From: Mycolicibacterium cosmeticum
GTDB lineage: Bacteria; Actinomycetota; Actinomycetes; Mycobacteriales; Mycobacteriaceae
Length of the DNA: 64,000 nt
Direction of reading: 5' to 3'
Assembly (NCBI GenBank): GCA_016197365.1
Contig: JACPVS010000017.1
Coordinates: 186,001-250,000, forward strand
The translations under genes and the position numbers were made by a program. Shown here one piece after another: positions 40,707-47,947 of this stretch; the first letter of the stretch is position 1, and each line of letters opens with the position of its first letter. A model generated the notes under the pieces. It did no database searches and had not been told where the DNA came from. It saw only the letters and a program-made list of their open reading frames with translations.

Positions 40707-41426
40707 TCAACGCGGCTCGCGCAGCACGTAGCCGACCCCGCGCAGGGTGTGCAGCAGCCGCCGCTCGCCGGTGTCGATCTTGCGGCGGAGGTAGGACACG
40801 TAGGACTCGACGACGTTGACGTCACCGCCGAAGTCGTAGCGCCAGACGTGGTCGAGGATCTTGGGCTTGGACAGCACCGTGCCGGCGTTGATGATGAAGT
40901 AGCGCAGCAGCGTGAACTCGGTGGGCGACAGCGAGACCGGTTCGCCGGCCTTCCACACCTCGTGGGTGTCCTCGTCGAGTTCGATGTCGGCGAAGGTCAG
41001 CCGGGCATTGCGGGGTTCTTCGATACCGCGGCCGGTGCGGCGCAGGATGACCCGGAGCCGGGCCACCACCTCTTCCAGACTGAAAGGCTTGGTGACGTAG
41101 TCGTCGCCACCGAGGGTGAGCCCGGCGATCTTGTCCTGCAGGGTGTCGCGAGCCGTGAGGAAGAGGGCCGGCGCATCGATACCGTCGGCACGCAGTCGGC
41201 GCAGCACGCCGAAACCGTCCATGCCGGGCATCATCACGTCGAGGATCACCGCGTCGGGCTTAACCTCGCGGGCCTTGTCCAGGGCGGCCGGCCCGTTGGA
41301 CGCGGTGTGCACCTCGAAGCCCTGGAACTTCAGGCTCACCGAGAGCAGCTCGACGATGTTCACCTCGTCGTCCACCACGAGGATCCGCGCTTCGGGAATG
41401 CTTTCAGGTACTGCCGCCATAGCCAT
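40707..41426 (-). CDS. phoP: response regulator PhoP
   Basis: A 239-residue OmpR-family regulator. The receiver domain has VVDDE, phospho-Asp in VILDVMMPGMDGFG and the K in YVTKPFSLEE. The winged helix ends DVNVVESYVSYLRRKIDTGE and HTLRGVGYVLREPR, almost identical to M. tuberculosis PhoP. The start is ambiguous between ATG 41426 and ATG 41420; the N-terminus is variable. A PhoP box of two 7-bp direct repeats lies 44 bp upstream, consistent with autoregulation. Confidence 0.96.
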   Translation of the reverse strand: MAMAAVPESIPEARILVVDDEVNIVELLSVSLKFQGFEVHTASNGPAALDKAREVKPDAVILDVMMPGMDGFGVLRRLRADGIDAPALFLTARDTLQDKIAGLTLGGDDYVTKPFSLEEVVARLRVILRRTGRGIEEPRNARLTFADIELDEDTHEVWKAGEPVSLSPTEFTLLRYFIINAGTVLSKPKILDHVWRYDFGGDVNVVESYVSYLRRKIDTGERRLLHTLRGVGYVLREPR

Positions 41427-41469
41427 ACAACTACTGTCCACCCGCCGTTTGGACTGATCCTGCATACCC

Positions 41470-41487
41470 ACTGTGAGGTTCCTGTGA
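41470..41487 (-). promoter_or_regulatory. PhoP box upstream of phoP
   Basis: On the minus strand the sequence reads TCACAGG-AACC-TCACAGT. This matches the mycobacterial PhoP motif of two TCACAGC-like repeats separated by 4 bp. It sits 44 bp upstream of phoP and 66 bp upstream of the divergent repeat-protein gene, so it could affect both. Confidence 0.7.
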
Positions 41488-41540
41488 ACCTGGGAGTCCG
41501 ATGTGAGCGTAAACCCGCCAGCGGTCCCGGCGCACCCCCC

Positions 41541-41546
41541 TAGACT
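41541..41546 (+). promoter_or_regulatory. -10 element, leaderless start of repeat-protein gene
   Basis: TAGACT is a TANNNT element placed 6 nt before the ATG at 41553. The transcript would start at the ATG itself. There is no Shine-Dalgarno sequence. Confidence 0.5.
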
Positions 41547-41552
41547 GGCGCC

Positions 41553-42584
41553 ATGAACCTCGGCAACACCGTAGTGCAGTTTGCCACGGCCCCGGTCCGG
41601 CTCGGACTCGCTGTTGCCGACCTGGGATTGAGCATTGCTGGCGGGACCCTCAAGACGGTCCAGCGTTCGCTGAATGACCCGTCCTCACCGAACGGCGCCA
41701 CCTCGTTCGCCGGCATGCTCGGCCTCGACGACGCCGTCGAGCGGGCAAATCGGCTCGCCCGCCTGATGGACGACGACGCGCCGCTGGGCCGCGCCCTGGC
41801 ACCCGAAGGCCCGGTCAATCAGCTGTTGCGCCAGGGCGGCTTGGTCGACCAACTCACCGCGCCAGGTGGCTTGATGGACCGGCTCACAGCGGAGAACGGC
41901 CCGGTGGCACGCGCGCTGGCCAAGGACGGACTCATCGATCAGCTCACAGCCGAAGGCGGCCTGATGGACCGCCTCACCGCCGGCGGCGGCGTGGTGTCCC
42001 GGGTGATCGAGCCCGGCGGCCTGGCTGACCGGCTGCTCGCCGAGGAAGGCGTGGTCGAGCGCGCGCTGCGCGCGGACGGCGTCGCCGACCAGCTGCTGTC
42101 CGAGAACGGACCGGTGGGACGGGCGCTCGCCCCGGGCGGCTTGGTCGAGCAGGTGACGGCCGAGGGCGGCCTGATCGACCGGCTCACCACCGACAGCGGC
42201 GCACTCTCGCGCCTCATCGCACCCGGTGGCCTGGCCGATCAGCTGCTTGCCGACGACGGACTGATCGAGCGGGTGCTGCGCGAGGAAGGGGTGGCCGACC
42301 GGCTGCTGGCCGAAGGCGGACTGCTCGACACCCTGACCGACCCGGACGGCCCCCTGCTCAAGCTGGCCGATGTCGCAGACACCCTGAACCGGCTGACCCC
42401 CGGACTGGAGGCGCTGGCGCCGACGATCGACGCGCTGCACGAGGCCGTCATCACCCTGAGCCAGGTGGTCAACCCACTGAGCAATATCGCCGGGCGCATC
42501 CCGCTGCCGCGCCAACGCAACCGCCGCAGCAGCACCGGGCCTCGGGCCGTGGTCTCCGAACGGATCATCGACGAAGACCGCTAA
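41553..42584 (+). CDS. decapeptide-repeat protein beside phoPR (Rv0756c position)
   Basis: A 343-residue protein dominated by about 20 units of exactly 10 residues, roughly residues 76-275. The consensus is G-[LPV]-x-[DA]-[RQ]-[LA]-[LT]-A-x-x, for example GLMDRLTAEN and GPVGRALAPG. Above this is a 70-residue period: residues 116-185 and 186-255 are homologous blocks of seven units each, matched by a 210-bp period in the DNA. The N-terminus (VVQFATAPVRLGLAVADLGL) and C-terminus (ITLSQVVNPLSNIAGRIPLP) are amphipathic and could touch membranes; the tail is basic. No signal peptide is obvious. Function unknown. It is divergent from phoP across a PhoP box. Confidence 0.8.
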   Translation: MNLGNTVVQFATAPVRLGLAVADLGLSIAGGTLKTVQRSLNDPSSPNGATSFAGMLGLDDAVERANRLARLMDDDAPLGRALAPEGPVNQLLRQGGLVDQLTAPGGLMDRLTAENGPVARALAKDGLIDQLTAEGGLMDRLTAGGGVVSRVIEPGGLADRLLAEEGVVERALRADGVADQLLSENGPVGRALAPGGLVEQVTAEGGLIDRLTTDSGALSRLIAPGGLADQLLADDGLIERVLREEGVADRLLAEGGLLDTLTDPDGPLLKLADVADTLNRLTPGLEALAPTIDALHEAVITLSQVVNPLSNIAGRIPLPRQRNRRSSTGPRAVVSERIIDEDR

Positions 42585-42602
42585 GCTGTTCGACGTTCCA
42601 CT

Positions 42603-42677
42603 GCCTCCTTAGCTCAGTGGTAGAGCAACGTACTTGTAATACGTAGGCCATCGGTTCAATCCCGATAGGGGGCTCCA
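42603..42677 (+). tRNA. tRNA-Thr (anticodon TGT)
   Basis: A complete cloverleaf. The acceptor GCCTCCT pairs with AGGGGGC (one T-G pair), D-arm GCTCAGTGGTAGAGC, anticodon stem ACGTA/TACGT around CTTGTAA with anticodon TGT, and T-arm with GGTTCAATCCC. The CCA end is encoded (42675-42677). A tRNA-Thr occupies the same place downstream of the Rv0756c gene in M. tuberculosis. An HNH endonuclease gene begins 42 bp downstream. Confidence 0.95.
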
Positions 42678-42719
42678 TACGGGTTCCGACTTGTCGGTAC
42701 CCGCCCGTAATGTCAGGCC

Positions 42720-43124
42720 ATGAGACTCTGCCGCGGCTGTGGCACACCGCTTTCCAAGCGCAGCCAGAAGGTCTACTGCGACAACGCATGTCAAGCTCTG
42801 GCGAGGCGCAACGCCAGCACGAAGCTCTGGCTCGAATCCGGCGAGGCTTGGATAGACGGACGCCGCGGTCACTACGTCCGCACTCATCTCGCCGAAGCGC
42901 AATCGGACCGCTGCGCCATTTGTGGACGATCCAACACCTGGCAGGACCTCCCGCTGGCGCTCGTCCTCGACCACATCGACGGCAACCCGGACAACAACCG
43001 GCGTGAGAACTTGAGACTCATCTGCCCCAACTGCGACTCGCAGTTGCCGACCTACAAGAGCCGCAACCGCGGTAACGGCCGCAGCTTCCGCCGGCAGCGC
43101 TACGCCGACGGCAAGTCGTACTAG
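42720..43124 (+). CDS. HNH endonuclease
   Basis: A 134-residue HNH nuclease. An N-terminal zinc knuckle (C4, C7, C20, C24) precedes the HNH core: C65-AI-C68, the metal-binding LVLDHIDGNPDNNRRENLR with H85 and N93/N97, and C102-PN-C105. The arrangement resembles free-standing phage and intron HNH enzymes. The tail is basic. Its position just 3' of a tRNA gene is typical of integrated mobile DNA, but no integrase, attachment repeat or phage gene is visible nearby, so it may be a remnant or a solitary homing-type gene. Confidence 0.88.
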   Translation: MRLCRGCGTPLSKRSQKVYCDNACQALARRNASTKLWLESGEAWIDGRRGHYVRTHLAEAQSDRCAICGRSNTWQDLPLALVLDHIDGNPDNNRRENLRLICPNCDSQLPTYKSRNRGNGRSFRRQRYADGKSY

Positions 43125-43175
43125 CCGACCCGCGGCGGCAGGATACCCAGCAATGTTTCTGACAGCTGTGTCAAA

Positions 43176-43194
43176 ATAGGCTTGCCTTACCTCG
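43176..43194. promoter_or_regulatory. IdeR-type iron box (distal)
   Basis: Read on the minus strand, the 19 bases CGAGGTAAGGCAAGCCTAT resemble the IdeR/DtxR consensus TTAGGTTAGGCTAACCTAA. It lies 52 bp after the HNH stop and 243 bp before the porin-like gene. A palindrome TGACA-GCTG-TGTCA is next to it at 43160-43173. Confidence 0.55.
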
Positions 43195-43342
43195 TTTTCT
43201 CAGTTTTGCCTCAGCTGCAACGTTTTGGCTCGTCACCGACCCCGACCAGCCTAGGTTGCCTAAAGACCACGCTTGAGCAGGTTATCTGCTCGCCCTTGCG
43301 GTCCCGCAAACACAGACGGCCCATAGCTTTCCGCTCGCAAAG

Positions 43343-43361
43343 TGAGGTAAGGCAAACCTAT
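43343..43361. promoter_or_regulatory. IdeR-type iron box (proximal)
   Basis: TGAGGTAAGGCAAACCTAT matches most positions of the 19-bp IdeR consensus and keeps the GGTAAGGCAAACC core symmetry. It lies 76 bp before the GTG of the porin-like gene. The remaining 43195-43342 gap shows a third, weaker half-match (CTAGGTTGCCTAA near 43251) and no coding sequence that I can support. TGACA-CA-TGTCA lies at 43410-43421. Confidence 0.65.
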
Positions 43362-43437
43362 TGTTTCTTAGCTAAATCTCAGCTAAATTCTGAGCTCGCC
43401 ACCTACAGGTGACACATGTCAATAGAGGAGAACCCCC

Positions 43438-44979
43438 GTGCAACTCGCGCTCCACCCGTCTGCCGCAGCAGGCCTCAACCCCGACTCACCCTGGGTCGCG
43501 CGCAAGAACAAGATCCTGATCGGCAGCGTCGCCGCGCTCAGCGCCGGCGTCATCGCCATCAGCCCAGTAGCCCAGAACGGCGCCAGCCTCGAGCTGCACA
43601 AGGCCGAGCAGCACGCCGTGCAACTGGCAGCAGCGGTCACCGACTCGACCGCTGCGGTGTACGGCGACCTGCTCAGCAATACCGCGTACAACGTGCAAAC
43701 CCTGATCAAGCAGTACTCCGCCGCGCCGTTCCCGATCCTCACCGCGCTGGTGCAGAACCAGGTCGGCTACCTGAAGCGCATCTTCGACTTCAGTTCCGCC
43801 TCCACCGCTTTCCAGACGTGGTGGACCGCCGGCACGCGTGAATCCCCTCCGGGAAAGACCCTGGTGGCCAACGTCGAATCAGCGCTGAAGACCGGTAATT
43901 TCGGTGCCGCCTACGAGAACTTCAACAAGTTGGCGCTGTTCGGTGTGCAGAACACCGTGCTGCCGTGGCTGAACAATTGGTTCCTGGGTACCGCCACGAA
44001 CCCGAGCATCTTCACCCAGATGGCACAGAACCTGACCGATGCGTCCGCCGCGTTCTTCACCACCGGCACGCTGGTGTTCGGCGCCTTCCAGGGCCTGTAC
44101 GCCCCCGTCAGCGGCGCGGCGTTCGCGGTCTCACGCGCGCTGGGCACCGTGGTGTCCTCGCTGAGCTCGGGCAATATCGTCGCGGCGGTCACCGCGCTGG
44201 TGAACACCCCCGGGTTCGTCGCGGATGCGTTCCTCAACGGTTTCGACTACGACGCCAGCGGCACCACCAACCCATGGGCGGGTCTGCTGTCGCCCAAGGA
44301 TCCGAACTGCACCGGCCGCTGCGCCGGCGGCGGTCCGATCTCGCAGTTCTTCATCACCATCGCGCAGAAGATCGCCGCCGCGATCAAGAACGTGGCACCC
44401 ACCACGGCGGTCGCTGCCACGGCCACTGCCGCGGCGGACACAACGGCGACCGCAGCCACCGCCGCGGATGTCGCTTCGGCCGCAGTCGTGCCGGCATCCA
44501 GCACGGTCACCCTGACCGTGGTCGATGCCGACACCTCGAAGACCGTCGAAAAGGTTTCGGCTGCAACAGAAACCACCGCGGCAACCGAGCAGACCGCCAC
44601 CGTCGAAACGGCCGACACCACGCCGGTCACCGAGAGCACCACCGCGGACGCCACCCATGCGGAGCCGTCCCCGGCCGAGGCGGCGAAGACCGACACCACC
44701 CAGGCGGACACGGCCAAGGATGACGCGCAGGCGGACACCAAGACCGATTCCACCAAGGCGGACACCACCAAGGCCGACTCCACCAAGAGCGGCAGCAAGC
44801 ACGGCACCAAGAAGTCCGACACCGCCAAGGCTGAGACGACCAAGAGCGACGACACCGCAAAGGCTGACTCGACAAAGGCCGATACCGCCAAGGCCGGCAC
44901 CCACAAGCGCGGCACCAAGCACGCAGCCGCGAGCCATTCGACCGAGGGCGCCTCGTCTTCGAGCGGCTCGTCGGAGTAG
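43438..44979 (+). CDS. secreted/outer-membrane protein, GjpA-like porin family (tentative)
   Basis: A 513-residue exported protein. Residues about 24-48 (NKILIGSVAALSAGVIAISP) form a signal or anchor after a basic n-region. The middle part (FPILTALVQNQVGYLKRIF, NKLALFGVQNTVLPWLNNWF) resembles mycobacterial proteins annotated as outer-membrane porin GjpA. A CTGRC pair occurs near residue 290. Residues about 310-510 are low-complexity Ala/Thr then Lys/Asp/Ser repeats of the type TKADSTKADTAKA. The GTG start has AGGAGA upstream. Two IdeR-type boxes precede it, so expression may be iron-repressed. The family name is from recall, not a search. Confidence 0.6.
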   Translation: MQLALHPSAAAGLNPDSPWVARKNKILIGSVAALSAGVIAISPVAQNGASLELHKAEQHAVQLAAAVTDSTAAVYGDLLSNTAYNVQTLIKQYSAAPFPILTALVQNQVGYLKRIFDFSSASTAFQTWWTAGTRESPPGKTLVANVESALKTGNFGAAYENFNKLALFGVQNTVLPWLNNWFLGTATNPSIFTQMAQNLTDASAAFFTTGTLVFGAFQGLYAPVSGAAFAVSRALGTVVSSLSSGNIVAAVTALVNTPGFVADAFLNGFDYDASGTTNPWAGLLSPKDPNCTGRCAGGGPISQFFITIAQKIAAAIKNVAPTTAVAATATAAADTTATAATAADVASAAVVPASSTVTLTVVDADTSKTVEKVSAATETTAATEQTATVETADTTPVTESTTADATHAEPSPAEAAKTDTTQADTAKDDAQADTKTDSTKADTTKADSTKSGSKHGTKKSDTAKAETTKSDDTAKADSTKADTAKAGTHKRGTKHAAASHSTEGASSSSGSSE

Positions 44980-44996
44980 CACAACTCAACCGACGG

Positions 44997-45027
44997 CCGG
45001 GCTCCCTTCCGCGTGAAGGGAGCCCGG
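44997..45027. terminator. hairpin terminator between convergent genes
   Basis: CCGGGCTCCCTTC at 44997-45009 pairs perfectly with 45015-45027 around a 5-nt loop. It lies 17 bp after the porin-like stop and 15 bp before the stop of the convergent EspC-like gene, and can serve both directions. Confidence 0.75.
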
Positions 45028-45041
45028 TCCCGTTGCGGTGG

Positions 45042-45338
45042 CTACAGCGTCCCGCCGAGGCGGCCGCCGAGCTGCTCGTCGGCCTGCTGATAGGCGTTGG
45101 CCGCGGCAGCCAAATTGTTTGCGTACGTGGACAATCCATCGTGGACAGCCTGGACTTCCGCAGTGAACGACTCCGCGGCGGACCGACATGCCACACCCGA
45201 GGACAGCGTCGCCATCCCGTCGGCGGCACCGGCGATCGCGCCGCCGATATCCAGGGCGGCAACCGCCGATGCCACACCCGACTGGGCGGACGCCGCGGCC
45301 TGAAGGGCCGACGGATCGACGCGCAACGGTGCAGTCAT
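45042..45338 (-). CDS. EspC-like type VII secretion substrate
   Basis: A 98-residue helical protein with the hairpin pattern of ESX-secreted proteins. There is no WXG motif. The C-terminal end of helix 2 carries Y83-QQA-D87, the YxxxD/E secretion signal. The start MTAPLRVDPSALQAAASAQS matches EspC-type (ESX-1 secretion-associated) proteins. No partner gene is adjacent. The ATG is 7 nt after TAGACT on the minus strand, so it is likely leaderless. Confidence 0.8.
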   Translation of the reverse strand: MTAPLRVDPSALQAAASAQSGVASAVAALDIGGAIAGAADGMATLSSGVACRSAAESFTAEVQAVHDGLSTYANNLAAAANAYQQADEQLGGRLGGTL

Positions 45339-45345
45339 GCGATCC

Positions 45346-45351
45346 AGTCTA
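45346..45351 (-). promoter_or_regulatory. -10 element, leaderless EspC-like gene
   Basis: Minus-strand TAGACT followed by 7 nt and the ATG at 45338. It fits the TANNNT leaderless pattern found at several genes here. Confidence 0.45.
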
Positions 45352-45408
45352 AGGTCTCGCGTCAGCGGCCCGCCGCACCAAAGTCAGCTCAGGTCAACCA
45401 CTTCAGGG

Positions 45409-45660
45409 CTAAGGGCAGAAGCTGACGTGCCCGAACGGGCCGGTCACGCACGGCAGGTAGATACCAGGCCCGTTGTCCCAGCCGCGGTGGCGGCCGTTGT
45501 CCCAGCGCCAATCATCGTCGTGACCGTGTCCCCAGCCGCGGTCCTGCGCAAACGGCGCGGACGGTGCCGCATTGGCCATCCCCGCGCCAAAACCCACCGC
45601 GCCCATACCCAGCGCACCTACGATCGCCGCCCCCGCTGCAAGTTCACGCAATCCGATCAT
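45409..45660 (-). CDS. small secreted Trp/His/Asp-rich protein
   Basis: An 83-residue protein. The N-terminus MIGLRELAAGAAIVGALGMG then AGMANAAPSA is a clear Sec signal with an ANA-A cleavage site. The mature part is rich in Trp, His, Asp and Gly (GWGHGHDDDWRWDNGRHRGW) and ends PCVTGPFGHVSFCP with a possible disulfide. Similar short proteins are common and uncharacterised in mycobacteria; metal binding by the His/Asp segment is possible. GGAGG precedes the ATG. Confidence 0.75.
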   Translation of the reverse strand: MIGLRELAAGAAIVGALGMGAVGFGAGMANAAPSAPFAQDRGWGHGHDDDWRWDNGRHRGWDNGPGIYLPCVTGPFGHVSFCP

Positions 45661-45765
45661 CACAACCTCCAACACATGCAACACAATCGACTACTTTGAG
45701 TCCCCCGACTCCCTAGGAACGACACCCGAAGCCGGGCGAAAATTCCAATCGTTAACTTAGCATCA

Positions 45766-46606
45766 CTAATTTGTGAAGGAAATCTCGGCCGCTGAACATC
45801 CGATCGCCTGCCGGTTCGCCGGGAACGTCCGCGGATCGGCTCCCGCGATGACCTGTTGCCGGTAGTAGGCCCGGTCGGCATCGGCCGTGCATTCGAAGGC
45901 GCCGTTGAGCACCCGAAAAGACCCTGGATCCGCACCGGGGATCTCCTTGCCCATCCAGTACGCCCGCCGGTCGTCGGCCGCGTAGGCATCCTGCAGAAAG
46001 CGCAGTGACGCACGGTCTGCCTCGACAATGGCGTCGCTGAAGTAGTACACCCGGTCGCGGTCGGTGGCATAGGCCCTGCCCAGCACCCGCAAGCTCGGTG
46101 GGTCGGCGCCCGCGATCGTGTTCCCGTTGACGTAGACGTTGGCACCGTCCTTGGCGAACAGGTAGTGGTCGGTGTCGGAGACGATCACGAAATGCTGCGG
46201 ATCATGCGACAGGACAGTGCCATCGGACCAGTACACCGCGCCGCTGTCCTTGGCCAATTCGCCGCCCAGTAGTTGGAAATGCGCCGGATCGGTGCTGAGG
46301 ATGCGATCGCGGACGAAGATGTGCCTGGAGTCCTTTGCGTAGCCGGGCCGGGCCAGCACGGCGAATGTGATGGGGCAGGCGGCGGCCGTCCAGGTACACC
46401 GTATGGCGGTCGCGCGCATACGCCGCATCGAGCACCTCGAACGAGTCCACATCGGCGCCCTCGATCTGAAAGGCGCTTCCGGGGAAGGCATTCAGGTAAT
46501 AGACGGCATCGTCGCGCACGTGATAGCCGGCGGCGTCGAACAGCGAATTCGGCTGATGCCCGCACCCCGCCAGCACCAGCAACACCGCCGCGAGCACTCT
46601 GCGCAT
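45766..46606 (-). pseudogene. DKNYY-type lipoprotein gene, frameshifted
   Basis: Two frames together encode one protein. From 46606 the first frame gives MRRVLAAVLLVLAGC (lipobox with Cys15), then DDAVYYLNAFPGSAFQIEGA and YLDGRRLP. The second frame continues ITFAVLARPGYAKDSRHIF and repeats of the type DRVYYFSDAIVEADRASLR, characteristic of DKNYY-family surface proteins. Removing one C from the C4 run at 46372-46375 (G4 on the plus strand) restores one frame of about 279 residues. So the gene is either a recent pseudogene, phase-variable at the homopolymer, or a sequencing error. Function of DKNYY proteins is unknown. Confidence 0.8.
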
Positions 46607-46642
46607 CAACCCATCATGACCGCTTGCCCGCCTGCACACACC

Positions 46643-46648
46643 TAGACT
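46643..46648 (+). promoter_or_regulatory. -10 element, leaderless XdhC-like gene
   Basis: TAGACT lies 7 nt before the GTG at 46656. It fits TANNNT, and there is no ribosome-binding site. Confidence 0.45.
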
Positions 46649-46655
46649 CCACACC

Positions 46656-47834
46656 GTGCGCGAGGTTCTCGACGACCTGATGGCCACCTGGCGGGCCGGC
46701 GGCACCGCCGGGCTGGCCACCGTGGTGCGCACCATCCGGTCCGCACCGCGCCCCGCCGGGGCAGCCCTGGTCGTCGCTCCCGACGGGGCCGTGGCGGGAT
46801 CGGTGTCCGGCGGCTGCGTCGAGGGCGCCGTGTACGAGCTGGCCACCGAGGTGGTCGCCACCGGCACACCCGACCTGCAGCGCTACGGGATCAGCGACGA
46901 CGACGCCTTCGCCGTCGGCCTGACCTGTGGCGGCATCCTCGATGTATTCGTGGAACCGGTGTCGCAGAAGACTTTTCCCCAGCTGGCCGAGGTGGCCGAG
47001 GCCATCGATGCACACCGGCCGATCGCGGTCGCCACGGTGATTGCCCATCCCGACCCCAGCTGGCTGGGCCGCCGGCTGATCGTCGACCCCGAGCGCGCCA
47101 CCGGGACCCTGGGATCCGGCCGCGCCGACGCCGCCGTCGCCGACGACGCCCGCGGTCTGTTGGTGGCCGGTAGTACGGCGGTGTTGTCCTACGGCCCGGA
47201 CGGGGAGCGCGTCGACGAAACCTCCGGCGAGACTGATACGGGCATGGAGGTGTTCGTCGCGAGTTACGCACCGCGGCCGCGCATGCTGATCATCGGCGCC
47301 ATCGACTTCGCGGCCGCGCTGGCCCAGCAGGCGACATTCCTCGGTTACCGCGTCACGGTGTGCGACGCCCGTCCGGTGTTCGCGACGCCTGCCCGCTTTC
47401 CCTCCGCCGCCGAGGTGGTCGTCGACTGGCCCGACCGATATCTGCGGGGCCAACAAGAAGCCGGCGCCATCGACCGCCGGACCGCGATCTGCGTGCTCAC
47501 CCACGATCCCAAGTTCGACGTGCCCGCCCTCGAGGTGGCCCTGCGCCTGCCCGTGGTCGGCTACGTCGGCGCCATGGGATCGCGGCGCACCCATCTGGAT
47601 CGACTGGACCGGCTGGCCGACGCCGGACTCACGGAGGCAGATCTGGCGGGGCTGTCCAGCCCCATCGGCCTGGACCTCGGCGCCCGGACACCCGAGGAGA
47701 CGGCGGTGTCCATCGTCGCGGAGATCATCGCCCGGCGTTGGGGCGGTGGTGGCCGCCCGTTGACTGCGGTCGACGGGCGAATCCACCACGCCCTGGCCGA
47801 CACACCCTCGATCGACGACGCTGACGTGCGGTAA
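46656..47834 (+). CDS. XdhC/CoxF-family molybdenum cofactor insertion protein
   Basis: A 392-residue XdhC-family protein. The N-terminal XdhC/CoxI domain has SVSGGCVEGAVYELA and LTCGGILDVFVEP. The C-terminal Rossmann domain has MLIIGAIDFAAALAQQATFLG, VVDWPDRYL and VGYVGAMGSRRTHLDRL. These proteins sulfurate and insert the molybdenum cofactor into xanthine-dehydrogenase-type enzymes. The hydroxylase operon begins 113 bp downstream, so it is probably the dedicated maturation factor. It is divergent from the lipoprotein gene. Confidence 0.92.
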   Translation: MREVLDDLMATWRAGGTAGLATVVRTIRSAPRPAGAALVVAPDGAVAGSVSGGCVEGAVYELATEVVATGTPDLQRYGISDDDAFAVGLTCGGILDVFVEPVSQKTFPQLAEVAEAIDAHRPIAVATVIAHPDPSWLGRRLIVDPERATGTLGSGRADAAVADDARGLLVAGSTAVLSYGPDGERVDETSGETDTGMEVFVASYAPRPRMLIIGAIDFAAALAQQATFLGYRVTVCDARPVFATPARFPSAAEVVVDWPDRYLRGQQEAGAIDRRTAICVLTHDPKFDVPALEVALRLPVVGYVGAMGSRRTHLDRLDRLADAGLTEADLAGLSSPIGLDLGARTPEETAVSIVAEIIARRWGGGGRPLTAVDGRIHHALADTPSIDDADVR

Positions 47835-47947
47835 CGGCACTCTCTTCTTTTGGAACGCTCACTCTCGGGCTACGATAGCGCCACTCGCACACAGGTGTGA
47901 TCAGCACCACATATGCGCGAAAGTGACCGATCGACAGGAGCCGCCCA

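Noticed and set aside
41775..42380. CRISPR or satellite array suggested by regular DNA repetition
   Set aside because: The period is 30 bp within an open frame and reflects decapeptide repeats. There are no identical repeats with unique spacers.
44700..44979. Heparin-binding haemagglutinin-like assignment from the Lys/Ala-rich tail
   Set aside because: Low-complexity similarity only. The N-terminal signal and the middle domain do not match HBHA, and the tail is interspersed with Asp, Ser and Thr.
42720..45027. Prophage or integrative element at the tRNA-Thr
   Set aside because: Only an HNH gene is present. I see no integrase, no duplicated tRNA end and no phage structural genes before ordinary mycobacterial genes resume.
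45042..45338. WXG100 (EsxA/EsxB-like) assignment
   Set aside because: No WXG motif occurs in the loop region. The YxxxD signal and N-terminus fit EspC-type proteins better.
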